64,000 bases of DNA from assembly GCA_024734495.1 (NCBI GenBank), contig JALMQS010000330.1, positions 62,001 through 126,000 of the forward strand, given 5' to 3'. Source of the stretch: Forficula auricularia (taxonomy: Eukaryota; Arthropoda; Insecta; Dermaptera; Forficulidae). The notes beneath the pieces were generated by a model, which saw only the letters and a list, made by a program, of their open reading frames with translations, searched no databases and was not told the origin of the DNA. Position 1 is the stretch's first letter. Each line of letters begins with the position of its first letter. Made by a program: the position numbers and the translations under genes. This document shows positions 54,505 through 64,000 of the stretch, in pieces.

Positions 54505-54597
54505 TCCTGATGGCTATTATAATTTTGGAGTTACAGCTATATAAAATACTGCTATATCTTAGCGTTAGTAAATTATAGACTCCAAAATTATAATAGT
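54505..54597. repeat. Short inverted repeat
   Basis: GGCTATTATAATTTTGGAG and CTCCAAAATTATAATAGTTAG are mirrored across about 50 bases. Confidence 0.55.
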
Positions 54598-55099
54598 TAG
54601 CTAAGAATCTGTAAAAATTATCAGCGATAGCTACTATTATATGGATAAAGTCTATAGAATAACAAATTTTTCAAACCATTAGTTGGGTCAGAATAAAAAA
54701 ATTAATAATTCAATGCCAGAAACCCCATATTATTTAGATGGGAAACTTACATCGCTGTGGGGCAAAGGTTAAAATTGAGATAGAGGCTTGAAACTTGAGG
54801 GATATTTTTTTATTTTTATTTCGAACCATATGAGCCTCTGGAAGCATAAAAATTCGAAATAAGGACCACCCTAATGTAAATATTATATAAATTTTGGAAA
54901 AAATATAGTAACTTAAAAAAGGTGGCTCACCAACATTGAACGCATTTCCGTTAAATATTTATTAAAAACATAATGGATTACTATATCCAAACGCCTCCCA
55001 CTCGATCGCGAACCCAATGGTCGGAAATAATTTTCTTCTTCACTTCAGGGCGCAACCACAATGAGGCCGCGTCGAAAGACAATTATAAATTAAATTAAA

Positions 55100-55546
55100 T
55101 TAGGGAACGAAGAAAATATTTTTATATTATAGACAAAAGGATCAGCCGGGATTCGAACCCGGGATCTTCCCATGTGCACTGCGACGTCTTTATAAGAACC
55201 TTAGCTCTTATCAGTGGTCGAGAGAAGATCCCGGGTTCGAATCCCGGCTGATCCTTTTGTCTATAACAGTGTTTCTCAAACTTTTTCGAATGTGGAACCC
55301 TTTTCCGTTTGGGGGCTAAGCGTGGAATCAGACAATTTTGTGATTCGAGTTAAAGCGTTGTTATGGGAATGGGATTCACACAACTAATCCAAAACTCCAC
55401 TTTCCTTTTGAACACTAGAATATTTTCACCAGCCGTGACTTTTTTTGTGGAACCCTTGGCGAGTTTTCATGGAACCCCAGGGTTCCGCGAAACACACTTT
55501 GAGAAACACTGGTCTATAATATAAAAATCTTTTCTTCGTTCCCTAA
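55100..55546. mobile_element. Head-to-head tRNA-SINE pair forming a palindrome
   Basis: The left arm (TTAGGGAACGAAGAAAATAT to GATCAGCCGGGATTCGAACC) is mirrored by the right arm (GGGTTCGAATCCCGGCTGATC to TCTTCGTTCCCTAA). Each arm carries the T-arm and acceptor 3' strand of a tRNA (B box GGTTCGAATCC) followed by the same tail. The left unit, on the minus strand, keeps GACGTCGCAGTGCACATGGG of the middle; the right unit, on the plus strand, starts ATCAGTGGTCGAGAG and lacks the middle. The right arm is split by a hAT MITE (55267-55511). Two SINE copies in opposite orientation, or a palindromic SINE-derived foldback, are possible. Confidence 0.65.
55267..55511. mobile_element. hAT MITE, 245 bp, nested
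   Basis: The ends CAGTGTTTCTCAAACTTTTT and CACTTTGAGAAACACTG are inverted. It is flanked by a perfect 8 bp duplication GTCTATAA (55259-55266 and 55512-55519). Removing it restores the mirror symmetry of the host palindrome, which is an independent proof of insertion. Confidence 0.9.
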
Positions 55547-55743
55547 TTCAAAAATGGATTACCTTCAACAAAAAATAAGATGCTCAATTGTTCATAATTT
55601 GTTCTTTGTACATTATTAATTTACCAAAACCATAGCATAAAAGCTTTCTTTATACTTAGGTTAAAAGTGTCGTTTCTGTTTTCAACTACGTTTTAAATAA
55701 TTAAATGGTTGTTTTTAATAAAATTTCTTTTTTTTTATTACAG

Positions 55744-55792
55744 GTGAGTGTGTTCTCTTCTCTGCCATAATGCCCATCGCTTTCATAATCCC
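55744..55792 (+). CDS. Candidate micro-exon, hydrophobic peptide
   Basis: A polypyrimidine tract and acceptor (TTTTTTTTTATTACAG) are followed by 49 bases and a donor (GTGAGTAT at 55793). In the only frame open throughout it encodes GECVLFSAIMPIAFIIP, a plausible membrane segment. It would need phase-1 entry and phase-2 exit. It may belong to a plus-strand host gene whose other exons are not visible; it does not join in phase to the exon at 5273. The acceptor is followed by GTGAG, so the 'exon' could also be an artefact of two donor-like words. Confidence 0.3.
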
Positions 55793-55841
55793 GTGAGTAT
55801 AATAAAACTCATTTTCATTTAAGCTTAGAATAAATCATCTG

Positions 55842-57535
55842 TGTTTGAATTTGTACATCTACATGTGTATTTACTTGATGGCTTAATTATTATAGGCCAA
55901 GGCTTGTCCATAAACTTTGTTTATTACGTGTTAATAATAATAACTCTCACACCGCTCCCTTATAATTCGATCCAACCCTCGTTTTCCGACGTATTTATTA
56001 GTATGAAATTAAATTTCATATTATTCATAAAATTTAATAATTCTATATGACTATTGGTATAATATATAATTCATATTTATTAATTATTGATTTCATTTCT
56101 ATCTATTTATCAAATCTACTCTAAATATTCTAGTATCTAGTTCACAATTTTAACAAGTCGCATTATAAATAATCTATAACCTATATAAAATATAACGTTA
56201 GTATTATCTTGAATAAAAATAAATACTATATGTTGTATAGGTACTATAATTTATAATACTAATAAGGCATTTCTTCTTTCGCCGTATTTTAGCTCAACGA
56301 AAAATGCATTAAAATATCACATATAGGCTTATTTTACAGCCAGACCAACATATTATACTATAGTTCTGCTTATCAAAATTAATATCTACATTAGCGCTTA
56401 CACCAAATGCATTTCGAAAATCTAAATTACTCTAAGCTTCAGTTAAATATTACGGTAAATGTAGATAATTGGGATAATGTGTACATTTTCCGGCGAATGT
56501 ATATACTTTTACCACTCATTTTGGCAAATGTGCATTCAATAGACATTTGCTTTTGAAAATTATGAAAAGGTACATTGGACTCACTTTGACCATATAGCTG
56601 TTTGGCAAATGTGGGAACTCAGGGATAAATAAGGTTATGCATAATAATAATCTTTTTTGGAAGATTCCCGGTTATTTAACCACAATTTAACCATGCCATA
56701 AGGGCGAGTTCGGGTTGCGCCGTAAGACGATATAAATGGTCTTGAATTATTGTATTAATTACAGTTTTTACAAAATTATGACTCAGGATCAAGTCAGAAT
56801 GACCTTTCGAACATACTATATAGTATTTTTGAAATGCTACGCTACTGGTGTGAACACTAGTCTTATATCTTAGAGTAGAAAAATTAACTCGTTAATAGTA
56901 ATAGAGCGTAGTAGATTGACAAGTTTGTAAATGAGTCTCCAAATTCAATTTGAGCCAGAAATTTGATCAATTTAGATTACAAGAACTTGAAACAACTTTC
57001 AAATGAAGTTTGTATTTAAACCATTGATTTTGCCAAACAGTCTAACTTTCCTTGCTTCTTAAGTTACTTTCTTTCGTTCTTTTTAAGCGACTGTAAATGT
57101 ATTTTCCACCGTGACTCGTTCTACAATTCAAATCACGTCCGGAGCTTCTTCCTTGTCAACTCGATGCTTTCATTGTCCCAGAGAGACGCTGTTGCCTCGT
57201 TCCCGTTAAGACTTAAGACGGAAATACAATTGGACATAACATACCAAATCCTCAGCACTTTAGAATGGCAAATCAAAATACAGCCTTCACTGATTGACAA
57301 TTTAGATTGCGAATTGCAAAACAGTATTTCAACGGTTCAATTAACAAATCAATCTCCATTTAATTATTATTATTATTATTCATAATAGGCACTTATAAAT
57401 GTTATTAGGAGAATTGTCAAAGCAAATGGCTGTTGTGGTTAGAAGTAGAAATCAATTGATCTTGAAAACAAGAATAAATATATATGTTATATATTTTTTT
57501 TGTTGGTTCATGTCCATTTTAATAATAAATAAACG
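55842..57535. other. AT-rich interval, no gene confirmed
   Basis: A 73-codon ORF at 57164-57385 has a more balanced start (SQRDAVASFPLRLKTEIQL) and ends in a poly-Tyr tail from an ATT repeat. Lacking a domain or splice context, I do not call it a gene. No repeat partner was found. Confidence 0.3.
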
Positions 57536-57539
57536 ATTC

Positions 57540-57640
57540 ACGGGTTTTTGGACAATTTTTTTATTAATGTTAAATATCAATTTTCGTACGACGTTTCGTC
57601 CTTTTTCAGGACTTTTTCAACACACAATTACTTAAATCAT
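57540..57640 (-). repeat. Repeat with hammerhead-like motif
   Basis: On the minus strand 57589-57620 reads TTGAAAAA, a GTCC/GGAC stem with a TGAAAAA loop, and GAAACGTCGTACG. The stem and palindromic ACGT are intact, but the CUGANGA part is weakened to UUGAAAA. No inverted arm is seen. Confidence 0.4.
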
Positions 57641-58209
57641 TAATCGTTGATAAAATAGTGAAACCATCAAGACAATAAATAGTGTATTCATAATATTCAT
57701 CCTATAATAAGTTAACTCAAAATTCCTCAAAATTTAAAGAAAAAAATATAATAAAGTATTTTCAAGTACTCAATTACTTAAATCAGCAATTCTTACTCGC
57801 CGAGTCAGCCGTTTTAGGGGTGAATGCTAAATGACCACTGAAGCTGAAACTCTTGAAAGGGTCGACGGTTAAAGTATTTTAGCGACCACTGCTTTAAAGT
57901 AGCCTAATATTAAATATCAAGCATTATTAGCTCTGGTAATTGCGAGGAAATTGTGATATTTTTAAATGATTGAAACCAGGTTTTTTTGAGTTTTTAGGTC
58001 TTCTATTTTTCCTATAAAATTTACCACAGGAACTTATTAATAAATTTCATAGAAATTGTAATTCTAGGAATCTTTTGTATTTACATGTTATTTTAAAACT
58101 AATAAGCAAAAATGATTATTTATTTTACGGAAGAGCCTTAATTTTACCCACCTTTGAAGAATAGGTGACGAATTGATTGCCTATATTCAGGCGTATGATC
58201 ACACTACAG
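57641..58209. other. AT-rich interval, no gene seen
   Basis: No recurrent repeat or ORF of note is present. Confidence 0.35.
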
Positions 58210-58536
58210 CAGTGATTCTCAACCACTGTCCCGCGAGATTCTTGAAGTCTCTAGTCTCTAGTCACTAGTCACTGGTCCCTCCCGAATTGATAATTATTTA
58301 TTTTTTCTACATTTCTTTATCAAGCGACACTATATTTAATCCAAATATTTATTTGATCATTTGAACTAAAAAGGTAGTAATATTTTACAGGATGCAGAAT
58401 GTCCTATGATAATTTTATAGGTACATCAATCAATAAAACAAATAAAATTCTACTAATTTATTTTATTGATAGTGTGCTGTCAAATTTTTAAATTATTAAA
58501 AGTATGCCGTGGCGAAAAAAAGGTTGAGAATCACTG
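58210..58536. mobile_element. hAT MITE, 327 bp
   Basis: The ends CAGTGATTCTCAACCACTG and GGTTGAGAATCACTG are inverted. It is flanked by a perfect 8 bp duplication CACTACAG (58202-58209 and 58537-58544). It is a different subfamily from the MITE at 55267. There is no ORF. Confidence 0.9.
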
Positions 58537-58544
58537 CACTACAG

Positions 58545-59519
58545 TATGGGATATGTTATTTGCATTCTGAAATAATCGTCCAAAATGGTAATTAGCTCTC
58601 GGTCTATTATTATAATTGATAAGGAATAAATTAAAAAATGTATCTTACTCTTATAAATAAGTCTATCCTCTATAAGCTCCCAGGCTCGAGCCCAACCCGC
58701 CCTTGTAAGGCTCAGTGGACAACATGAGAGATTAGAGTTTGTTCCTAATAACGTTTCGATTTTTCCCCTGACATTTCTACACAAGATATAATTTCCCAAG
58801 AGCTTCTTGGGTAATCACAATAATCCGGACAGATACATAGAAAACTCTGTTTGAAAATTATTTTTCTTTATTTTTCAGGTAGAAAAACTCGAAAAAGCAA
58901 AAAATAATTGAAATTTTTGAGTGATTTAAAATCCCCAACCGCCTTACGAGCTGCGGGATTTCGGGCTAAACGCCATTCCGGGTCATTAAGTTAGTTCGTT
59001 ATAAACAAAAGGTTTATTTTAATTTACACTCCCGTTCACTAGTTTCTTGAGTTTTACGACAATTTAAACCCTGATATTTTCTACCTTTTGCTTGCTTGTA
59101 ATTTTACTTCCACCTCTATGCTTTTATAACTGGATATTAATACTCCTAGATATAAAGTTCATCATTTGTTCTATCAAATTACATTTTAAGCTCCAATTTA
59201 CACTCATGAAGTTATTAAAACTTTTGTTATCTATATGATATCACTTTGATTTCATTATTATGAAATGTTATAATGCAATTTCTGATTGATATGGTATAAT
59301 AATTAAAAGTCAGAATAAATTGACTCGCGTAAGCGAGTGCTTTTTAAATATAATATCCTTGAATTAAAATAGAATACAAAAAGAAAAGCGGAGAATTATT
59401 TTATTAATATAGTTAAACTTGGATTAAAATTTCGTTTATCATAGGCACATAGAATTTTTTTGGAAGAGATCTGAAAAAAATCAAAATTTCATACGAGCAT
59501 TCAAATATAAACGAGACTG
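58545..59519. other. AT-rich interval, possible SINE trace
   Basis: On the minus strand near 58675-58715 GGGTTGGGCTCGAGCCTGGG resembles a diverged B-box region. The hairpin ACTCGCGTAAGCGAGTGC is at about 59323-59340. No gene is seen. Confidence 0.3.
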
Positions 59520-59957
59520 TATTTTTCACTATATGTTAATTAAGCCTATAATAAATTTCACCCCTTCATTTTAGGTCCTGAAAAAAGGAAACTTTAACTT
59601 TTTCGATTTTCTCCTTTAATTGTACTCCAAACTCTACCAGTATGACAAATTTTAGTATGCTAGGATCAGCTGAAGTACTTTAGGTTTTTGATATGTGAGT
59701 GAGTGAGTCAGTGAGTGTTAAAAATGGCACTTTTCAGACCTTAATAACTCAAGAACTATAATAGAATTTTCATGAAATTTCTAATTCTAGGTATGGGTCT
59801 TATTAGGCATACAAAATTTCAAGTATGTAGGTTTAATAGTTTTTGAGTTATGGAGGGGCCGAAAATAGCTTGAAATGGTTCGTGTAAATATAATACATGA
59901 ATGGTACTTCGCACGTTTTTCCGAACTTGACTGACACACTGCCATGTGTCTAGATAT
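59520..59957 (-). repeat. Dispersed repeat Q, reverse copy
   Basis: The reverse complement of 6118-6730 (shorter), including AATTTCACCCCTTCATTTTA, the CAGTGAGTG block, and the hairpin GACACACTGCCATGTGTC with CTAGATAT. The 138-codon reverse ORF starting at 60203 runs into it and is composite, so it is not a gene. Confidence 0.55.
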
Positions 59958-60440
59958 CGGGTATATTAAATACCTTTGAATATCTATATAGACACAATTA
60001 ATCTGCTCCCACTTATAATAATCAATTGAAAGGTAGAAAAAATCAGACCTGGGAAGAACAGAAACACCATAACTTTGAAAAAATAGAGGTGATGTTTGAA
60101 AAAAAAAAAATTCAATTGAGCTGCTCAATGATGTTGTCAATAAAGCCATCACTGTCAGCCCATTAGGGCACAGTGAAGAAAAATAAGTGAGATGTTGTTT
60201 CACGACTTGATACTAGCTCTTGTAAAATAATTCATGATTATGCGTCATCCACTTAATCATTTGATTATTATTGCTAATATAATCTTAGACATAGAGTATT
60301 TTCTTAATTAGAACATTGGTTTAATTTACTAATAGAACTTTTAAATCAACAATATTTAATTTTGGATGGATGTGGGGGGTGCAGTGATGGGGGGTCCAAG
60401 GGGGCGTGTACTATATATATTTGTATTTTATTTAATTTGG

Positions 60441-60470
60441 TTACCGCGCATCGCTCAGTGGCTCCAGGTA
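60441..60470 (+). mobile_element. Helitron 3' end, cut by another insertion
   Basis: ACCGCGCATCGCTCAGTGGCT and CCAGGTA is a diverged copy of the hairpin terminus at 38101-38131 and 18491-18521. The expected CTRR is replaced by TATATATA and the giant palindrome, which therefore probably inserted a few bases before the Helitron end. Confidence 0.5.
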
Positions 60471-60478
60471 TATATATA

Positions 60479-62032
60479 CAGAATGATTCACGGTCGATGG
60501 CACGTTAGGCGTTTATGGAAAACGGAACGCAGGATTTTTCTGAAAATTTAGCACCTTACATTTTCTTACCTGTTTTATCGATCTAAAATATTTTCAGCAT
60601 TGCGACGTTTCGGCTTCTATCGAAAAGTCGTAGCAACTTTATTTTTTTAAATAGAACACCCCGTATATTAACACGTTTTTAGAACCCCCCTTTATTAAAA
60701 TATTTTTTTGTTAATATTGCCCTATACCTACCTATCTCTATCGGTTTTCGAGATAAAAAATAATTTGTGTTAAATATGGTTCAAAATATGGCCCTAATTA
60801 AACCTAAATAAATTAGTGCTCTCAATTCATGAAAAGTTGATATTTTGGTGATAGTTTAGATACACCCGAAGTATTTAATTTACGCCGAAAAATCGAATCC
60901 ATATTATACAGGGCGTGCTAAGATTCCTATTATTTCCGTTATTCATAAAAGAGGTCAAAAGTTCGTTTTTCAAATGAGACCCCCGTATATTACTCAATAA
61001 AGACGAAGAAAAATCCTTTAAGACGATTCATCATGTCCATATACCTAAAAAATCAAGTTTTATTAATAAAGCCGCTTTTTTGTGAAAAATTACTTTTTAA
61101 TTAATTTAATTTTAACTAACTATGGAAATATCAAGCTTATGACAGTTTGTTGAGTATTTATAAGAAACTTATAAAAGAGTTTATTGACGGTGTTCAAAAA
61201 ATCTCCCAAAATAATCGCAAATTTTGATTATTAAAACGAAGTTCTTTTAGTACAAAATAAATAATTTCATAAGAACTTCGTTTGAATAATCAATATTTGC
61301 GGTCATTTTAGAAGATTTTTTTGAACACCGTCAATAAACTCTTTATAAGTTTCTTGTAAATAGTCAAAAAACTGTCATAAGCTTGATATTTCCATGGTTA
61401 GTTAAAATTAAAGTCATTAAAAAAGTAATTTTTCACGAAAAAGCGCCTTAATTGGGAAAACATGATGTTTTAGGTATATCGACATGATATACCGTCTTAA
61501 AGCATTTTTCTTCGTCTTTCAATTTAATGAGTAATATACGGGGAGTCTCATTTGAAAAAACGAACTTTTGACCCCTTTTATGAATAACGGAAATAATAGG
61601 AATCTTAGCACGCCCTGTATAATATGGAGTCGATTTTTCGGCGTAAATAAAATACTTCGGATGTGTCTAAACTACCACCAAAATATCAACTTTTCATGAA
61701 TTGAGATCACTAATTTATTTAAGATTAATTAGGGCCATGTTTTGGATCATATTTAACACAAATTATTTTTTATCTCGAAAACCGATAGGACAATATTAAC
61801 AAAAAAGTATTTTAATAAAAGGAGGGTTCTAAAAACGTGTTAATATATGGGGTGTTCCATTTAAAAAAATAAAGTTGCTACGACTTTTCGATGGAAGCCG
61901 AAACGTCGCAATGCTGAAAATATTTTAGATCGATAGAACAGATAAGAAAATGTAAGGTGCTAAATTTTCAGAAAAATCCTGCGTTCCGTTTTCCATAAAC
62001 GTCTAACGTGCCATCGACCGTGAATCACCCTG
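60479..62032. mobile_element. Giant near-perfect palindrome, 1.55 kb snapback element
   Basis: The left arm, starting CAGAATGATTCACGGTCGAT, is the mirror of the right arm ending ATCGACCGTGAATCACCCTG. The arms run about 775 bases each with only scattered mismatches and small indels, and the centre is near 61256. The flanks are TA repeats, compatible with a TA target duplication. Inside each arm are secondary phrases such as ACGGGGTGTTCCATTTAAA-like and CAGGGCGTGCTAAGATTCC-like words known from terminal regions of insect MITEs, and the block GCGACGTTTCGGCTTC (60603-60618 and mirror 61896-61911), an incomplete version of the hammerhead-like motif. It has no coding capacity. Confidence 0.8.
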
Positions 62033-62129
62033 TATATATAAATACAAGAATTGCTCATTTAATAATATAAGATTAAAAGATATTTATTATAGGGTGTTCA
62101 TTTTAGAAAATCAATCCATACGAAATTTG

Positions 62130-62960
62130 TTTTTAATAAAATTAATAATTTATTTTTTCTAATAGAATTTCTTCGGTAGGCTTGCAAGCTAAAGCCTGAT
62201 GGGCGTGTTTAATTTGATAATAAAATTTCCTAATCAAAACCAAAAAAATTTGAATTCGATTTTTTTTCCAATTTTTAAAGTAGCTATCTTAAATCCAAAA
62301 CATTAAATATCTCTCTCTATATATATCTGGGTATGTGATCAAATAAAATACAATTTTTTGGCACTAGAACGAACTGAACGATTCTGCATTCTTGACTAGT
62401 GATAATTATCGTGGATTATGGGAATCTAGACAGATCGACATCAGATATTATTATGGGAACTGAATGAACTTTCTACGACCTTTCGTTTTTACGCTATCGT
62501 GGGTTTCGAAATCCAAATTAACATACATGAACCAATGAACATTTCTCAGTTTCAGACATTTCTCTAACCAAAACACAAACACTAAAAAAAAAAAATATGA
62601 ATTACTACATAAAAAAAAAAATAATCTACTACACATATTTATTTTATTTTAAATTATTTATTTCTATTAATGAAGGTGTTGGAGCTTTTATTTTTGTCAT
62701 TAATTTTATTAAGATTTGAATTTTTAGTTGAATCACACATAATTAACTATGTATGATTTAACTAACAATTCAAATCATATTCATTTATTGGCTAAATAGA
62801 CAAAAAACAAAGTGAGTATCTAAAATTTATTTATTATTTATTTTTATCTATTATTTTTAAGATTAGACACACTTTTACTTAGAGTAAGTAGGGCGCCATG
62901 GAAAAATTTTAATTGAAAAAAGGCGCCGCGACTCGGAAAAGTTTGGGAACCCCTGAATTA
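62130..62960. repeat. Dispersed repeat F, copy 4, with hAT-like right end
   Basis: This is a clear paralogue of 27300-28190 over its full length, ending GTTTGGGAACCCCTG (about 62955). Indels separate the copies. There is a short inner inverted repeat (GTTGAATCACACATAATTAA / TTAACTATGTATGATTTAAC, 62727-62763) not found in the 28 kb copy. Confidence 0.55.
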
Positions 62961-63741
62961 TGTTATAAGGTACCGAACCCACTCTCTCTTGGCCGGCTAA
63001 TTTTAAAAGTATAAAATATACCAAGCATAGTTTGCTTTTTTTTATTCTCAATTTTCACTATATCTGTAGTTATTCTTTAAAATATTAAGTGCAAAAACAC
63101 ATTTATACATTTATATGATGAACGCTTTTTCTTCTGATCTTCTATAAATTAATCTTGAAATATGAAGTCATCTTTTGATATTGAAATTTATTTCTAAGAA
63201 ACTTTTCCTTTCCTTACTGTCTTTGAGAACATATGTGTATGTATGTGCCATATTTTTATACATTTCATTTCTCGTTTTGCTCTAAAAAAAGATTTGCCTA
63301 AGATCCTTGACCTAGTAAGAATAAGGAAATTTCTTTGGCGTTTTGCGTAAATCTAAGAAGTGAATCAATATGTAACCAACGAGTGAATTCTAGAAATTTA
63401 TTGGTTTTTGGCGAGGGGTTCGAATAATTGGATTTTGAGTATGTATGGTGGTTGATTTATTACTTACAAATAAAATATATAAAGAGATAGAATTGATTTA
63501 TCTTATATCTCGGGAAAACTGAAAAATAAGAAAATATTGAATATATCAATTACTTTTTTAATTTCAATTCATTGATGTATTAAAAATAATATCCCTCCAA
63601 AAAGTCGAGATTCGAATAAGAACGAGAATGTCCAAGTATTAATTAGATTTTTGATCACAGCAATGTCATATATTTACTTAACCTTAAGAGATGATATGTA
63701 TATTCTATATATTCTAATTTTTTTTGATTACATTAATATAA
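62961..63741. other. AT-rich interval, nothing recognised
   Basis: No ORF or recurrent repeat is seen. Confidence 0.35.
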
Positions 63742-64000
63742 CTAGCTAGGAAGCCCGTCTTCGGCGGGCCTCTCGCTGGCCAATAGTCTTCATCCTGGTC
63801 CCCCTCCCATGCTCTCTGAACCCTCTCCCTTTTAGTAATTTGAACAACACATCTGAAATATGAAACTTAAAAAGCATGGGAGATACGATGCCTTTTATTG
63901 TTTAAGATCCCAAACCCAAAAATTCCCCATTTTTCAGTTCAAGGGTCAAATTCCGGTAAAATTAAAAAACTCTCCCGAGATCTTTTAACAATAGCCTTTT
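63742..64000 (-). mobile_element. Helitron 3' end, reverse, running out of the window
   Basis: On the minus strand the element ends with a perfect hairpin GCCCGCCGAAGACGGGC (63753-63769), a short spacer and CTAG before T. The interior has TCCCATGCTTTTTAAGTTTC and CACATCTGAAATATGAAAC-like phrases. The 5' part lies beyond 64000. It is a different subfamily from those with the ACCGAGC hairpin. Confidence 0.55.

Noticed and set aside
55140..55256. Two functional tRNA genes in opposite orientation
   Set aside because: The T-arm and acceptor 3' strand are perfect, but the anticodon region is missing in one unit and the cloverleaf is incomplete in the other; the shared tail marks them as SINE-like.
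59787..60203. 138-codon reverse ORF, the longest uninterrupted one outside the integrase
   Set aside because: It runs across dispersed repeat Q into unrelated AT-rich sequence and has no recognisable domain.
1..64000. Bacterial features (operons, Shine-Dalgarno sites, CRISPR arrays, rRNA)
   Set aside because: Composition, introns, LINE/SINE content and gap style are eukaryotic; none of these features was seen.

Overview
This is a strongly AT-rich eukaryotic window, very probably from an arthropod nuclear genome. It has no operons or ribosome binding sites and no long host ORF. It holds CR1/Jockey-like LINE tails, tRNA-derived SINEs, Helitron, hAT, pogo and Tc1/mariner remnants, LTRs, and an assembly gap of 100 Ns at 13129-13228. 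A copy of what looks like an interspersed repeat common in insects (28738-28950) leans towards an insect, but the species cannot be settled from sequence alone. Almost every short ORF is chance reading through repeats. The window is best read as intergenic or long-intron DNA packed with mobile elements.

Layout. 1-6 kb: an LTR end (reverse), a weak terminal-exon candidate (716-856), a truncated SINE, a complex inverted-repeat family (2.9-4.1 kb), and two plausible host exons with good splice signals (4771-4876 and 5273-5387). 6-13 kb: dispersed repeats, a long snapback (6.8-7.3 kb), two LINE 3' ends and three members of one hAT-like MITE family in reciprocal nesting (MITE in LINE at 9.0 kb, LINE in MITE at 11.2-11.9 kb), and a GC-rich exon-like island at 9.6-9.9 kb. 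13-14.4 kb: the 3' end of a Ty3/Gypsy-type LTR retrotransposon (integrase with GPY/F-like tail, polypurine tract, 3' LTR). 14.4-23 kb: snapback elements, a 1.2 kb Helitron, another inverted-repeat cluster, and a second LTR of the family at position 1. 23-36 kb: a Tc1 fragment, a TTAA-bounded element, LINE tails, compact snapback elements with 13-15 bp target duplications, a pogo-like MITE and a SINE with a LINE-derived tail. 36-50 kb: two Helitrons, more snapbacks, a 1.5 kb hAT-type element with a nested foldback, LINE remnants, a second pogo-like MITE and a hAT MITE. 50-64 kb: more snapbacks, a complete SINE with target duplications, a head-to-head tRNA-SINE pair split by a hAT MITE, a giant 1.55 kb palindrome, and a Helitron running off the end.

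The most interesting system is a set of sequence-diverse snapback repeats. They share a motif of the form CUGANGAA - hairpin - GAAACGUY (or GAAACUAUAGUC), which resembles a hammerhead ribozyme core whose stem III is a self-complementary tetramer or octamer, as in dimeric hammerheads of Penelope-like retroelements and retrozymes. Several copies are flanked by 13-15 bp direct repeats, including a 56 bp fragment with a perfect 13 bp duplication, which suggests retrotransposition rather than cut-and-paste. No protein for this system is in the window.
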